The notes under the pieces are model-generated. The model saw nothing but the letters and a program-made list of their open reading frames with translations. It did no database searches and was not told the DNA's origin. Positions 38,012 to 38,144 of a stretch of 38,144 nucleotides of DNA are shown piece by piece. Position 1 is the first letter of the stretch. Every line of letters begins with the position of its first letter. The position numbers and the translations under genes are program-made. Source of the DNA: Deltaproteobacteria bacterium (GTDB lineage Bacteria > Desulfobacterota > Desulfobacteria > Desulfobacterales > JAHEIW01); NCBI GenBank assembly GCA_024639185.1, contig JAHEIW010000029.1, positions 1 through 38,144 of the forward strand, written 5' to 3'.

Positions 38012-38144
38012 AAGGTTTCAACTTGGACGCGGCATGTATTACTCGGAAAAGCGCCGCCCGGGGACATGGCATCTTTGGTGAGTACGTTTACGCTCCCGCC
38101 GTTATCAACTCCTTCTGCATCCGGCTGAAACCAGGCACCTGCAT
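37999..38144 (-). CDS. C-terminal end of a molybdopterin oxidoreductase, runs off right edge
   Basis: Hand translation of the minus strand from the right edge gives 48 open codons: [20 protein letters not shown], then [20 protein letters not shown] and VETLHED, stop TAA at 38001-37999. The pattern GxWFxPD..[14 protein letters not shown]..SPGG....CxVxVE is that of the molybdopterin-dinucleotide-binding C-terminal domain of DMSO reductase/formate dehydrogenase-type enzymes. Only the end is in the window, so the exact enzyme cannot be named. It is convergent with the amidohydrolase gene. FdhD, which matures such cofactors, is encoded at 15652. Confidence 0.75.
   Translation of the reverse strand, partial: AGAWFQPDAEGVDNGGSVNVLTKDAMSPGGAFPSNTCRVQVETLHED

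Overview
The window (about 38 kb, roughly 50% GC) reads as a chromosomal piece of a strictly anaerobic or sulfate-reducing type bacterium, most likely a Desulfobacterota (former Deltaproteobacteria) relative. This is an inference from gene content and intergenic style: TTT and TRAP-TAXI transporters, a DUF849 beta-keto acid cleavage enzyme, a CoA-transferase/GNAT fusion, FdhD plus the tail of a molybdopterin enzyme, PilZ and GAF proteins, and many small palindromic or short-period repeats between genes. No rRNA, tRNA, CRISPR array, phage or intact transposase is visible.

Region 1 (1-10812, all minus strand) looks like one catabolic locus. Read in the direction of transcription it holds a GntR/FCD regulator with a clear promoter/operator, an aldo/keto reductase, a TctC-TctB-TctA tripartite carboxylate transporter, a xylose-isomerase-like TIM-barrel enzyme, a split transketolase (N and C halves as separate genes), a hydroxypyruvate-reductase-like dehydrogenase, and the start of a DUF1537 acid-sugar kinase cut by the left edge. 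Together they predict uptake and breakdown of a small sugar acid, with precedents in tetronate and apiose/apionate pathways, but the combination fits no pathway I can name.

Region 2 (11087-18600) is a loose set: a decayed AEC permease, a DUF849 enzyme, a tartrate/D-malate-type dehydrogenase, a small secreted protein, an HMG-CoA-lyase-like enzyme, FdhD, a Nudix hydrolase and an old-yellow-enzyme flavoprotein. Region 3 (18601-24839) has an Fe-S protein, an orphan amino-acid-type binding protein, an unknown protein with four cysteines, and a 954-residue secreted protein with one vWA and three OmpA-like domains.

Region 4 (25220-29218) is a TRAP-TAXI transporter operon (lipoprotein, TAXI receptor, DUF1850, fused permease). 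Region 5 (29491-36736) starts with an M20 amidohydrolase remnant and then holds signalling-type genes: a CoA-transferase-like/GNAT fusion whose expected catalytic glutamate is a proline, a CheY-like receiver overlapping or abutting it, two stand-alone PilZ proteins, a GAF protein and a cNMP-binding/PilZ protein. Region 6 (36737-38144) has a histone-deacetylase-fold amidohydrolase and, at the right edge, the C-terminus of a molybdopterin oxidoreductase.

The intergenic DNA is unusually rich in repeat families: a ~105-bp palindromic element (two copies), hairpin-plus-CTCTGCG elements (four copies), a 33-bp element (two copies), a REP-like composite, and several 7-9-nt-period degenerate tandem tracts. 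Two genes are clear deletion remnants (AEC permease, M20 amidohydrolase), and a third fragment is possible.
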